From positions 62,001 through 126,000 of the forward strand of contig WRPI01000006.1 in assembly GCA_009773395.1 (NCBI GenBank): a stretch of 64,000 nucleotides of DNA, read 5' to 3'. The notes under the pieces are model-generated. The model searched no databases and had not been told where the DNA came from. It was given only the letters and a program-made list of their open reading frames with translations. Of this stretch, positions 26,766 to 34,981 are shown piece after piece. Position 1 is the stretch's first letter, and each line of letters starts with the position of its first letter. Both the position numbers and the translations under genes were made by a program. This DNA is from Hyphomonadaceae bacterium (GTDB lineage Bacteria > Pseudomonadota > Alphaproteobacteria > Caulobacterales > Aquidulcibacteraceae).

Positions 26766-27599
26766 ATGGCAAAATACAAAATCTTGGCGCTTCTGGCGCT
26801 TTTGGCACTTCCTTTCGTCACCTCGCCCACCAATGCGCAAGTTAGCGGTGAAGAACGCGTATTTGCTGAACGCGTCGCCATGCTGACAATTGATGGACGT
26901 TGCAACTTATTCACTCCGCAGCAAAGGCGCGCGCTTAATGCATTTATGATGCAAGCCCGAGGTTCAATATTGCGCGCTGGGAATGACATTGAGAGGCTCA
27001 ATTTAATTGCGTATCAATCGCGCAATGGTGTCGCCAGCAAATCCTGTTCGGACCCACAAATAATAGGCGAGGCCGCGCGAATAAAGCGAGCGTATTCAGC
27101 TTGGCGAATGCAAATGATTGCGGAGTTTCCCGGGACTTCGCGCAGTTGGACCGCAAGCCGTGCTGGTGTTGATAATTGGCGGGCATGGCAAGAACTGGGC
27201 CAAGGCGCGCGCGCGGGTTTTGTATTTGCCCCGAATGGTCTGGTTTTTGGTATTGAAGTTCCAACCCAAAACATTGGCACAGCAAGAGTTTATTTGCGCG
27301 ACGCCAGACGCATTGGATTGCCGCGCGCCAATACAAACCTTGTCCCCCCTGCCCGTTCTGGTAGCAATGTTTATAACGCAACAGCCTTTGCGCCAGCTCA
27401 ATCAAAAGAAACTGTCCATAGTGCGACGCGCAGTGGGGTTTTGGTAATATTTTCGAACGAAGTTACCCGCGCCATCATAGCGCTTGATCCGCGCGATTGT
27501 TTTGAAATCGAATTGGTGTCGCGCGAAGGACGAATTAGTCGCTATGTCGTTGAAGTTGGCGATGTTATTGCGGCTTTTGCGCTTGGCGCGGAAGTCTAG
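26766..27599 (+). CDS. Secreted hypothetical protein
   Basis: This 277-residue protein has a clear signal peptide (MAKYKILALLALLALP, cleavage near TNA-QV) and is predicted periplasmic. One notable segment is AERVAMLTIDGRCNLFTPQQ near residue 37, in which Cys47 may pair with Cys93 (ASKSCSDPQ). I do not recognise the family. The ATG at 26766 is the only start that gives a signal peptide. Its stop codon TAG (27597-27599) is the first three bases of palindromic element P1-B. Confidence 0.7.
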   Translation: MAKYKILALLALLALPFVTSPTNAQVSGEERVFAERVAMLTIDGRCNLFTPQQRRALNAFMMQARGSILRAGNDIERLNLIAYQSRNGVASKSCSDPQIIGEAARIKRAYSAWRMQMIAEFPGTSRSWTASRAGVDNWRAWQELGQGARAGFVFAPNGLVFGIEVPTQNIGTARVYLRDARRIGLPRANTNLVPPARSGSNVYNATAFAPAQSKETVHSATRSGVLVIFSNEVTRAIIALDPRDCFEIELVSREGRISRYVVEVGDVIAAFALGAEV

Positions 27600-27759
27600 G
27601 TCACAGACTCATTAAAAAGGGTGTTAAAGCCGTAAAAAGGGCAAAATAGTTAGGGCAAAGATTACGAAAAGTGGGTTTATCCCCTCTTTGAGTAAGATTT
27701 GCCCTCAATATGAAGCCATTTTGACGGCTTTTCGCACTTTTTAATGAGTCTGTGACCTA
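27597..27759 (+). repeat. P1 palindromic element, copy B
   Basis: This 163-bp palindrome has a perfect 23-bp terminal inverted repeat (TAGGTCACAGACTCATTAAA plus three more bases). Its interior matches copies A and C. It fills the whole gap between two convergent genes. The TAG at its left end is the stop codon of the upstream gene, and the CTA at its right end (27757-27759) is the stop of the histidine kinase on the other strand. Confidence 0.92.
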
Positions 27760-29055
27760 TACGTCAGTATTTGCTACTTTCGGAAGTTCAATTGACACTT
27801 CAGTTCCAACTCCAATTTTCGAACTTACTTCAAACTTGCCACCATGCATTTCAACTAGAGTTCTTACCAGTGCCAATCCAAGCCCAGTGCTGCGTGCACC
27901 GGGGGCAGTATTTTCAGAACTAAGATATGGCTCGCCAATGCGTTTTAGCTCATCGTCACCCATGCCACGACCGCTATCAGCGACTTCAATCCAGACAGTA
28001 TTTTCGTCATCAAACACGCGGACTTCAATGTTTCCGCCGGCGGGAGTGAACTTTATTGCATTAGAAAGCAGATTTAGGAAAATTTGCCGCAGGGACTTTT
28101 CGTCTGCAAATAACAAAATATCCGACGCGCCAAGATAGTCAATATTTACCTGACCGCGATTGGCCGAACCCGATAAAATTCTTATCGCGTCTTTGGCGAT
28201 TTTTGATAAATCGACTTCGTCTTTTTTCAAGAAATAGCGGCCTGCTTCAATTTTTGACATGTCCAAAAGATCGCCAACCAAATCCAACAAATGCTTGCCG
28301 CTTTGGTGAATTAGCTCCATATATTCTTGATATTGGGGCGATAATTTGCCGAAAAGCCCTTCGCGCATTATGTCAGAAAATCCTAGAATAGCATTAAGCG
28401 GCGTCCTTATTTCATGGCTCATCTCGGCGATAAACCTAGTTCGCCCATTGGCGCTCTCTATGGCAGTTTTGGCTTCTGCTTGTGCTTGTGATAGTTTTTG
28501 CGAGTAAGTATTTGCGCCGAAAAACTCACTGGCATTATGCAACGCGATTGGAATTAGAAGCGACAAGCTTATGCAATTCGCCAAATAAGCCGGCCAAGCA
28601 TCCAGAGTTGCCTCGGGCCAAATTCCAAGCGCACTTGTCCCGCCCAAAATAATTGCACACAGAACCGAAACCAATACTCCTTCAGTTTTGTGAGTTTTTG
28701 TATAAAGGCCCGATAGCATTGGCCATAATATTGCACTAGAGGTGACGCCAACAAAGCCGCCACCTTGCGAGCCTATCAACAGACTGCTTAGTCCCACCAA
28801 TGCCAAAGCAATCAAATGGCCAAATCGCGATTTCTTCCAATGCAAAGCCAACATTGCAGCTAGCAAAAGCAATAAACCCAAAATGCTGACTCCATGCCAA
28901 ATATTATTATTGCGAAATATGACAGCGTGAAGAAGCCCAATTGCAATCACAACCAACAGCCAAAAACGCGCAAGTTCATACCCACCGCCCAACTGAGTTT
29001 CTGTGGGCGGAGTTACAATTGCGTCAAAGTTATTCTCGCTTTTGGCTTTATCCAT
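27757..29055 (-). CDS. Membrane sensor histidine kinase, DivJ-like
   Basis: This 432-residue kinase has about six N-terminal membrane helices between residues 30 and 175 and no PAS domain. HisKA has His214 in FIAEMSHEIRTPLNAILGF, followed by LIHQSGKHLLDLVGDLLDMS and KIEAGRY, a pattern seen in DivJ/PleC-type kinases of Alphaproteobacteria. The HATPase domain (NLLSNAIKFTPAGG, ADSGRGM, GLGLALV) is intact. No response regulator gene is adjacent, so it is an orphan. A cell-cycle role is only suggested by similarity. Its stop codon is supplied by element P1-B. Confidence 0.82.
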   Translation of the reverse strand: MDKAKSENNFDAIVTPPTETQLGGGYELARFWLLVVIAIGLLHAVIFRNNNIWHGVSILGLLLLLAAMLALHWKKSRFGHLIALALVGLSSLLIGSQGGGFVGVTSSAILWPMLSGLYTKTHKTEGVLVSVLCAIILGGTSALGIWPEATLDAWPAYLANCISLSLLIPIALHNASEFFGANTYSQKLSQAQAEAKTAIESANGRTRFIAEMSHEIRTPLNAILGFSDIMREGLFGKLSPQYQEYMELIHQSGKHLLDLVGDLLDMSKIEAGRYFLKKDEVDLSKIAKDAIRILSGSANRGQVNIDYLGASDILLFADEKSLRQIFLNLLSNAIKFTPAGGNIEVRVFDDENTVWIEVADSGRGMGDDELKRIGEPYLSSENTAPGARSTGLGLALVRTLVEMHGGKFEVSSKIGVGTEVSIELPKVANTDV

Positions 29056-29164
29056 TTTCAGCTAACATATCGATTATGGCTCAAGGTTTTTGTCTTGGGT
29101 TATAATTACCATTACATTGGATTATACGATTGGTCGCCCCGTTTCCCTTTTTTGGTGTGGAGCG

Positions 29165-29327
29165 TAGGCTCAGGACTCACTAATATAGACGAAAATCCGC
29201 CAAAATGGCTTCATATTGGGCGCAAATCTCACTCAAAGAGGCGATAAAACCTCTTTTCGTAATCTTCGCACCCACTATTTTGCCATTTTCACGGTTTTTT
29301 CGCCACTATTTATGAGTCCTGAGCCTA
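29165..29327 (-). repeat. P1 palindromic element, copy C (inverted orientation)
   Basis: This 163-bp palindrome begins TAGGCTCAGGACTCAC and ends TATGAGTCCTGAGCCTA. Its reverse complement aligns with copies A and B across the whole length, including the AGAGG(N)TTTATC centre. It lies in the divergent region between the histidine kinase and sufE, 58 bp before the sufE ATG, so any sufE promoter is in or very near it. Confidence 0.9.
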
Positions 29328-29385
29328 GCTCATAAACCCATTAAAATATACAGTTTGGCTAAAATAGGGTGTATAGAAAGATATT

Positions 29386-29808
29386 ATGAGCGATATTCGA
29401 AACAAACTTGAGCAATTGACAGATGAATTTGAGTTCCTCGAAGATTGGGAAAATAAATATCGCCACATAATTGATCTAGGCCGTAAATTGCCGCAGCTCG
29501 AGCCATACCAAAAATCCGATAGCAACAAAGTAAGCGGCTGCGCCTCGCAAGTTTGGCTGATTAGTGATTTTTCTCCCGAGACAGGATTGGTCAAATTTAG
29601 TGGAGAATCTGATTCGAGCTTGGTGCAGGGGCTATTGAGCATTTTTATATTTATTTATTCTGAAGCTACTCCTATGGAGATTATTAGCTTGCCACCTGCC
29701 GAAGTTTTTGAAAAACTTGGCTTGAATGATGCTTTGACCCCAAGTCGCGCAAATGGTCTAAAATCGATAGCCGCGAAAATAATGGCGTTCGCACATCTCA
29801 ATTCATAG
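29386..29808 (+). CDS. sufE: SufE-family sulfur acceptor
   Basis: This 140-residue protein accepts persulfide sulfur from SufS-type cysteine desulfurase for Fe-S cluster assembly. The acceptor is Cys52 in NKVSGCASQVWL, the conserved loop. The N-terminal WENKYRHIIDLGRKLP and the C-terminal PSRANGLKSIAAKI fit the family. It stands alone, away from a suf operon, as is common in Alphaproteobacteria. Its 3' end overlaps the convergent HTH gene by 11 bp. Confidence 0.92.
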   Translation: MSDIRNKLEQLTDEFEFLEDWENKYRHIIDLGRKLPQLEPYQKSDSNKVSGCASQVWLISDFSPETGLVKFSGESDSSLVQGLLSIFIFIYSEATPMEIISLPPAEVFEKLGLNDALTPSRANGLKSIAAKIMAFAHLNS

Positions 29809-30235
29809 AAGCCACTGGTTCGGGCACATTGCTGAGCGCGGTTTCAAGGGCTTCTATAAAGTCATCAAAAGCTCTATCATCACGCTTGTCTTCAATTAAA
29901 TGGCAAGCATGGGCAATGGTGGACCTATCGCGGCCAAAAGCATTGGCCACTCTATGTAAACTCATGCCAAAACCAACATGGGTCAAATACATCGCAATTT
30001 GCCGCGCCAAAGCTGCATTTGGCGAGCCCCGTGTAGGCATCAAGAGGTCTTCTTTAATTGATAAAGTGAACCCTGCAACTTCACACGCTAGCCGTGCTTT
30101 TGCGCCATCGCGCAGCAAGATTTCTATTTCGGGGTTGCGAGCAAAATCAGTGCTCGGTTTACGGGCCATTGGCGCGGCAAAGGGTTTCGTTTGATGTTGG
30201 CTTTTCATTTCTATCCTCGGTTGCCAATTTTGCAT
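29798..30235 (-). CDS. DnaA C-terminal-like helix-turn-helix protein
   Basis: Up to 145 residues; an alternative ATG lies at 30208. The C-terminal half carries a DnaA domain-IV-like HTH, with NAALARQIAMYLTHVGFGMS, LHRVANAFGRDRSTIAHACH and a helix ending in FDDFIEALETAL. The AAA+ domain of DnaA is missing. Such stand-alone DnaA-C proteins are common in Alphaproteobacteria; a DNA-binding regulatory role is inferred. It converges with sufE. Confidence 0.75.
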   Translation of the reverse strand: MQNWQPRIEMKSQHQTKPFAAPMARKPSTDFARNPEIEILLRDGAKARLACEVAGFTLSIKEDLLMPTRGSPNAALARQIAMYLTHVGFGMSLHRVANAFGRDRSTIAHACHLIEDKRDDRAFDDFIEALETALSNVPEPVASMN

Positions 30236-30361
30236 TGGCGATTGATCCCAAGGATTGCGAAAAACTTATCCCACGTCAGCCTGCGTGCATCGACAGGCGC
30301 ATTGGGGCAGGTCAGTGGATTTAATCATAACAAATATCAATTTCTGAAGCGGTTTTACTTC
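30236..30361. other. Intergenic region upstream of the HTH gene
   Basis: Apart from the expected promoter of the HTH gene (minus strand), I see no gene or repeat in this stretch. It is followed directly by element P2-D. Confidence 0.4.
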
Positions 30362-30523
30362 TAGAGCAAGAAAGGTTCAAGAGGGCTTGATTTGGCGCAG
30401 GAGTTTTGCGCGGGTTTCAAGGCAATTATCGCAGGAAATATCGGGATATTTTCAAGATAATTACCGCCGAAAATTGTGCAAAAGAACAAGTCAAAGCGAG
30501 CCCTCTTGAGCCTTTCTGCTCTA
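30362..30523 (+). repeat. P2 palindromic element, copy D
   Basis: This 162-bp palindrome has long imperfect terminal repeats: left TAGAGCAAGAAAGGTTCAAG, right (reverse complement) TAGAGCAGAAAGGCTCAAGA. The core CTTGATTTGGCGCAGGAGTT is shared with copy E. Its right-hand CTA (30521-30523) is the stop codon of the PAS gene on the minus strand. Length and TAG/CTA ends equal those of the P1 family, but the sequence is different. Confidence 0.85.
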
Positions 30524-30991
30524 TTTAACCTGCTGTAAAACTTGGTCAAACGCCCATTTTGGCGCCCTCGAACCCGCTACGCTCAGATCTAGACCTAATA
30601 CTTGCTCGACGCAGCCATTTTGCCCTAAGGGCAGCCTTAGCCATACCCGAACTCGGTTCGAACCGTCCAATTGCACAGCGCCAGCCATTGGAATTTTTGC
30701 ATTGGCCACTGCTCTAATGGTATCCAGAGAACCAGCTATTCCAGTTTTCGTCAGGATTTCGCTTGGGTTATCACCGAACACATCGCGCAAACCCGAGCCA
30801 GTCAAACGAACCTTTGGCGATAATTGCTGACCGCAAAATTCGACCAACGAAAGATACGGCAATAAGGGGCCGATGGCACAAATTGAAAATGCAGATCGGC
30901 TTGGCATAATTTGGTCGGTCGCCGCGATGCGCCAAACATCGTAAAGAAAAATTTGCTCTTCCAACAGCAGTTGAGAACGAAATTTCGGCAC
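30521..30991 (-). CDS. PAS_5 family protein
   Basis: This 156-residue single-domain protein resembles the alphaproteobacterial PAS_5 family: LYDVWRIAATDQIMPSRSAF, then IGPLLPYLSLVEFC and LSPKVRLTGSGLRDVFG. There is no output domain. Such proteins are abundant in this class and poorly characterised. Its stop codon TAG is part of element P2-D. The gene ends with VLQQVK just before the element, so the natural C-terminus may have been trimmed or extended by the insertion. Confidence 0.75.
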   Translation of the reverse strand: MPKFRSQLLLEEQIFLYDVWRIAATDQIMPSRSAFSICAIGPLLPYLSLVEFCGQQLSPKVRLTGSGLRDVFGDNPSEILTKTGIAGSLDTIRAVANAKIPMAGAVQLDGSNRVRVWLRLPLGQNGCVEQVLGLDLSVAGSRAPKWAFDQVLQQVK

Positions 30992-31204
30992 CGATAAACC
31001 CCCTGTTAATGTTCTTATCGGTGATTTGGTGCGAATCGCGCAAGAGTCTAGGACTCATTTCAATAAAAATAATTCAGTTTTGCTGCTTTTATTTGTTTCG
31101 CTACCGAAATGAAGTTTATTTTACTTGGAGTTACAAATAACCCAAAATTTGACTCAGATTCTATGCTAATCCTTGTCTTGCTTAATTCTTGCGAGTTTAG
31201 GTGA
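30992..31204. other. Intergenic region between PAS_5 and DUF2336 genes
   Basis: This AT-rich stretch contains CTAGGACTCATTT at about 31049-31061, which resembles the end of a P1 element, but I find no matching right end. Otherwise only the likely promoter of the PAS_5 gene is expected here. Confidence 0.35.
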
Positions 31205-32434
31205 TTATTGACGAAAAACCAAATGCGACATCCGCGCTGAAACCGAAAAATCCATGATTTCATCACCATCTTGGAGCTTAGCGGCCAGCACAGGTGACAT
31301 CGCAGATGTTAGTGCCCAGTTCCAATATCTTAACACAGTTTGCGCGCGGTTAGTTGATATTGAATCGAAAACCAAACGGGTTCTCGTATAGGCTGGGTCT
31401 GGTTCGGCGTCACTGCCAAGTGGTCGCCTTAAGCCGCGCCACAATGCCATCAAATAGAACCGCTTTAGGCCAGTTGCTTTACACAATATGGCAATCGCTT
31501 CACCGCCTGGATCTGACAGAATTTGCGCGCTACATGCCGGCTTTATGCCAGAAAGAAACGCGATTTCCGTTAGTGTTTCCATATTGAAATCACGCTCCAA
31601 AGCTTCAATGGCACCTTCTAGACTTCCAAATGGGCTTTTTTCTGCTGCGGCACGGTTTCTTTGCCGCCTTTCAATGAATTGCAGGCTTTTGCGCACTAAT
31701 GGATCTTGCCAGCTTTCTTTTGCTGCGCGTGGAAATAGGTCCTGTGCGGCTTCAAGCAAAGTAATACGTTCAACAGCAAAGCGTTGCAAAATCCGTTTAC
31801 GGCCTTCCTCATCGGCCCACCAAAACATTGTCAGCGCTTGTGAGGGTTTAATTTCCGGACGCTTGAGCAATAATGGAACTAATGATAGCTCACTTTTGGA
31901 CATCGCCGTGATTTTTTCAGTGGCTGGATGCGCAAGCTTTGAACCTTCATTCTTGAGCAAAGCGATACATACTTCCAATTCTTCATATTCTGCCAATACG
32001 TCCGAAACCACCTCATTGACCAATTTGCGCTGCGCAATTAGCAAGCGATGTTCAGTAGTTACGTTAGGCGATGTGGCAACTGCAATCAAATCCGAATCAT
32101 TAAAGCTTGTGCAAATTTGAATAAGCGGAGTCGCGACTTCAATATCATCGCGCGCAAGAAAGCGAAGCAATAAAGATGGCGCATCGTGCAATAGTGAAAT
32201 CCGCTCGGCGCAGCGAACCCTTGTAGCCACATCGCATTCGCGCAACATCTCAATCAAGAGATCCGCTGCCATATGGCGCTCTTGCGGGCTTATTCTGGAA
32301 GATGGAAGCCCTACAACGTCTTGAAGTCTACGAAAAAGTGCGGCACGGGTTCGCTGTGGGCCGTCATTGGTAAGCCCAAGTTCTTCGCCCAGCATCGCAG
32401 GCGCTTCGCCAATTTCTATTTCAAACTCGTGCAT
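31205..32434 (-). CDS. DUF2336 domain protein (second paralogue)
   Basis: This 409-residue helical protein carries a DUF2336 core (LLIEMLRECDVATRVRCAER, LARDDIEVATPLIQICTSFN, NEVVSDVLAEYEE). The C-terminal region (GIKPACSAQILSDPGGEAIA, ILCKATGLKRFYLMALWRG) resembles the matching part of the protein at 23104-24186 (AMLCRAKNFPRALFVSIAAL). It is soluble and has no catalytic motif. It lies upstream of the PAS_5 gene on the same strand, 213 bp apart. The function is unknown. Confidence 0.82.
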   Translation of the reverse strand: MHEFEIEIGEAPAMLGEELGLTNDGPQRTRAALFRRLQDVVGLPSSRISPQERHMAADLLIEMLRECDVATRVRCAERISLLHDAPSLLLRFLARDDIEVATPLIQICTSFNDSDLIAVATSPNVTTEHRLLIAQRKLVNEVVSDVLAEYEELEVCIALLKNEGSKLAHPATEKITAMSKSELSLVPLLLKRPEIKPSQALTMFWWADEEGRKRILQRFAVERITLLEAAQDLFPRAAKESWQDPLVRKSLQFIERRQRNRAAAEKSPFGSLEGAIEALERDFNMETLTEIAFLSGIKPACSAQILSDPGGEAIAILCKATGLKRFYLMALWRGLRRPLGSDAEPDPAYTRTRLVFDSISTNRAQTVLRYWNWALTSAMSPVLAAKLQDGDEIMDFSVSARMSHLVFRQ

Positions 32435-32625
32435 ATGATACTCAAAGCGATAATTCGCGCCATCAATATCGGCTGAACTGGTTAAAATATTGTGTCGAAA
32501 CTGGCATTGCGAGCGGCCGCTATTTACTGATTGGTAACATTATTCGCGGGTAAGGTTGGCGATTTTACTTGCGAACCATTCGCAAACAAGCTAGATGATT
32601 TGGAGTTAGCAAGTTAGGAAAATGA

Positions 32626-33294
32626 ATGATGAGAATCGGAAATATTAATGCCACCTTTGCCGTTGTTTTGACATCTGGCTTATTGGGTTGCGCTTCGACC
32701 ACCCCAACAGGGACAAACAGCGTCGCTGTTAACACAGTTCAAAACGCTGCGGCTGTCAGCGCCGCTGCCATTATCGGTGCGCAGCCATCTGGAATTTACG
32801 CAGTTGAACCAACCCACACCAGTTTGGTCTGGCGGGTTCCCCATTTTGGGCTTTCCAATTATACGGCGCGCCTTACCACAATTTCTGGTTCCATTGAGTT
32901 CGACGCAGCAAATCCGACAAGATCTACTGTTAATGTCACTGTTGATCCTAATTCTGTGTCAACTACATTGCCGACGTTCGATACTGAAATTGCCACCAAC
33001 GCATTCCACAGCGATCAATTCCCAACTATAAATTTTGTTTCGACCAATCTGCAGCTGACTGGCGAGAAAAGCGGTACGATGACTGGCAATTTGACTTTTC
33101 ACGGGCAAACCAAGCCAGTTTCACTTGAGGTGACCTTTAACGGCGCCAATGTAAATCCGTTCACCCGCAAAAACACGCTTGGGTTTTCAGCGCATGGTAA
33201 AATTAAAAGATCTGATTTTGGGGTTACTAAATGGCTGCCATTTGTTGGCGATGACGTTGAAATCATTGTAGAAGCAGAATTTGCTAAACAGTAA
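32626..33294 (+). CDS. YceI-family lipoprotein
   Basis: This 222-residue protein has a lipoprotein signal with a lipobox ending LLGC at about Cys22. The YceI lipocalin-like domain follows: IYAVEPTHTSLVWRVPHFG, FDTEIATNAFHSDQFPTINF, FHGQTKPVSLEVTFN and SDFGVTKWLPFVGDDVEIIV. YceI proteins bind isoprenoid-type ligands such as polyprenyl chains. It is the first gene of the YceI-cytochrome b561-YceI operon. Two ATG codons in a row open the gene (32626 and 32629). Confidence 0.88.
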   Translation: MMRIGNINATFAVVLTSGLLGCASTTPTGTNSVAVNTVQNAAAVSAAAIIGAQPSGIYAVEPTHTSLVWRVPHFGLSNYTARLTTISGSIEFDAANPTRSTVNVTVDPNSVSTTLPTFDTEIATNAFHSDQFPTINFVSTNLQLTGEKSGTMTGNLTFHGQTKPVSLEVTFNGANVNPFTRKNTLGFSAHGKIKRSDFGVTKWLPFVGDDVEIIVEAEFAKQ

Positions 33295-33318
33295 TTTTGA
33301 TGAAGTTGGGATTTACTT

Positions 33319-33882
33319 ATGACTACTGCAACAAACCAGAACCGCTATAGTCTGGTCGCAATTGGCTTTCATTGGCTTATTTTTGGGCTTTTGGTTTGGC
33401 AAGTCGCGATTGGCTGGTCAATGGAAGACCTAAAAGGCGCGGCAAAAATTGCGCCAATGCAATTGCATAAAAGCATGGGTTTTACGATTTTGCTATTATC
33501 AATTGCGCGCCTTGGCTGGCGCATTAAGAACCTAGGGCCACCACCGCCACCAAATATGAAGGATTGGGAACTTAAACTATTGAAAATCACGCATTTGGCT
33601 TTCTATGCTTTGCTTATTGGTATTCCGTTCTTAGGTTGGGTATTGATTTCTACGTCATCTTACCGTTTTCCAACTTTGTTTTGGGGCATGTTTGAATGGC
33701 CAACTTTGCCATTACAAGACCTGAACTTTACCAAGCCACTGCATGAAGCCGCTGAATTTGGTCATTCAAAATTTGTATGGCTTGGCATTTTATTAATGAT
33801 TTTACATGTAGCCGCCGCAATTAAGCACCAATTCATTGATAAAGATGGCGTGTTAGCGCGCATGCTGCCGTTTTTGAAATAA
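33319..33882 (+). CDS. Cytochrome b561
   Basis: This 187-residue inner-membrane protein has four hydrophobic helices and the conserved haem-ligand histidines: His in AIGFHWLIFGLL, LHKSMGFTILL and KITHLAFYALLIGIPFLG, and the C-terminal ILLMILHVAAAIKHQFIDKD. It shuttles electrons between the quinone pool and periplasmic acceptors. It sits between two YceI genes (24 bp after the first, 3 bp before the second), a frequent arrangement that suggests a shared redox or lipid-ligand role. Confidence 0.92.
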   Translation: MTTATNQNRYSLVAIGFHWLIFGLLVWQVAIGWSMEDLKGAAKIAPMQLHKSMGFTILLLSIARLGWRIKNLGPPPPPNMKDWELKLLKITHLAFYALLIGIPFLGWVLISTSSYRFPTLFWGMFEWPTLPLQDLNFTKPLHEAAEFGHSKFVWLGILLMILHVAAAIKHQFIDKDGVLARMLPFLK

Positions 33883-33885
33883 TAA

Positions 33886-34485
33886 ATGACAAACCGAAAA
33901 TCCATTTTAGTATTTTTGCTCGCGCTGTTTTCTTGCCTGAATTTTTTGGCTGGCAATGGTTTAGCGGCAACAAAAGCTACTTCCATCGTGCCGCAATGGC
34001 AAGTCAATGCGCCAAGATCCTCGATTTCTTGGGCAACCACTTGGGCGGGGCAAAATATCAGTGGGAACTTTGCAAATTTTGAAGCAGCTATAAGATTCGA
34101 CCCCGCCAATTTGGGCGCTTCAAGCGTGGTGGCGACAATTCCAATGTCATCAGTTCGTAGCCCAAGTCGCGAAGCCATGGAAAACCTCCCGCTAGCAGAT
34201 TGGTTTAATGTTCGCCAATTCCCAACTGCACGTTTTGAAGCGACAAATTTTCGTTTCGTGAGCGGGAATAATTATATTGCAAACGGAACCCTAAATATCA
34301 AAGGCGTTAGGTATAATCTTGCTTTGCCTTTCAGCCTCAATATAAATGGCAATGTGGCGACGATGGATGCGCGGACGACACTTGACAGAGTTAATTTGAA
34401 AATTGGATTGGATTCAGATTCCTCGGCGGAATGGGTTGCGAGACAAGTGCAAGTCAATATTCACATTGTGGCGACTAGAGCGTAA
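33886..34485 (+). CDS. YceI-family periplasmic protein
   Basis: This 199-residue protein has a signal peptide (hydrophobic stretch at about 6-27, LAATKA) and a YceI domain: WQVNAPRSSISWATTWAGQN, LADWFNVRQFPTARFEATNF and SAEWVARQVQVNIHIVA. There is no lipobox, so unlike the first YceI protein it is predicted soluble in the periplasm. Its last codons and TAA stop (34483-34485) lie inside the left terminal repeat of element P2-E. Confidence 0.88.
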   Translation: MTNRKSILVFLLALFSCLNFLAGNGLAATKATSIVPQWQVNAPRSSISWATTWAGQNISGNFANFEAAIRFDPANLGASSVVATIPMSSVRSPSREAMENLPLADWFNVRQFPTARFEATNFRFVSGNNYIANGTLNIKGVRYNLALPFSLNINGNVATMDARTTLDRVNLKIGLDSDSSAEWVARQVQVNIHIVATRA

Positions 34486-34639
34486 CAAATCCAAAATGAC
34501 TCGTTTAGCCGCGCCCTTTTGCACGATTAATACCGCTAATTGCTTGGCAAATAATCCATTATTCACCGCGCAACTAACGATATTATTCGCACAAAATTGC
34601 TGCAGCAAAATCAAGTCATTTTGAATTTGCTACGCTCTA
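34476..34639 (-). repeat. P2 palindromic element, copy E (inverted orientation)
   Basis: This 164-bp palindrome has terminal repeats of about 28 bp (TAGAGCGTARCAAATYCAAA and following). On the minus strand the core CTTGATTTTGCTGCAGCAAT matches copy D. It occupies the whole gap between the convergent YceI gene and the membrane gene. Its ends provide the TAA of the first and the TAG (34637-34639) of the second. Confidence 0.88.
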
Positions 34640-34981
34640 AATAAAATACTTCCGCTGATCAAACGCCCAAAAGAAAAACGCCGCGACAATCAATAAATAA
34701 TACGGTTCGGCAGTAACTTCAAACCAGCTCCCAGTTGATATTTCTGCCATTTCAGTTTTCATTATTTCCACGGAAGTTGGCAACAATAATCCAGCCGCAA
34801 TCACAAATACGCTCAATATTATTGGTGCAAAAAATTGGAAAAATAGACCGAGAGAATCAGAAGATTCTATCGCAGATATGGTCTTGGCAACAAAAGCGGC
34901 GTCAGATTGCGCTGACAATCTTCTTTCACGCTCGAATAGGCTCCGAATTTCTCGATCGATTTTTGTGTCAATTTCATCCAT
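34637..34981 (-). CDS. Membrane protein downstream of ECF sigma factor (possible anti-sigma)
   Basis: This 114-residue protein has a charged N-terminal half (MDEIDTKIDREIRSLFERER) and two hydrophobic helices at about 47-67 and 90-106. A soluble head followed by membrane helices, 8-nt overlap with the sigma gene and the position immediately downstream all suggest an anti-sigma factor, although I see no zinc-binding ZAS motif. The stop codon comes from element P2-E. Confidence 0.6.
   Translation of the reverse strand: MDEIDTKIDREIRSLFERERRLSAQSDAAFVAKTISAIESSDSLGLFFQFFAPIILSVFVIAAGLLLPTSVEIMKTEMAEISTGSWFEVTAEPYYLLIVAAFFFWAFDQRKYFI

Noticed and set aside
31049-31110. CTAGGACTCATTTCAATAAA resembling the end of a P1 element
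   Set aside because: No matching right end or P1 core follows within 200 bp. It could be a worn remnant, but the match is too short to call.
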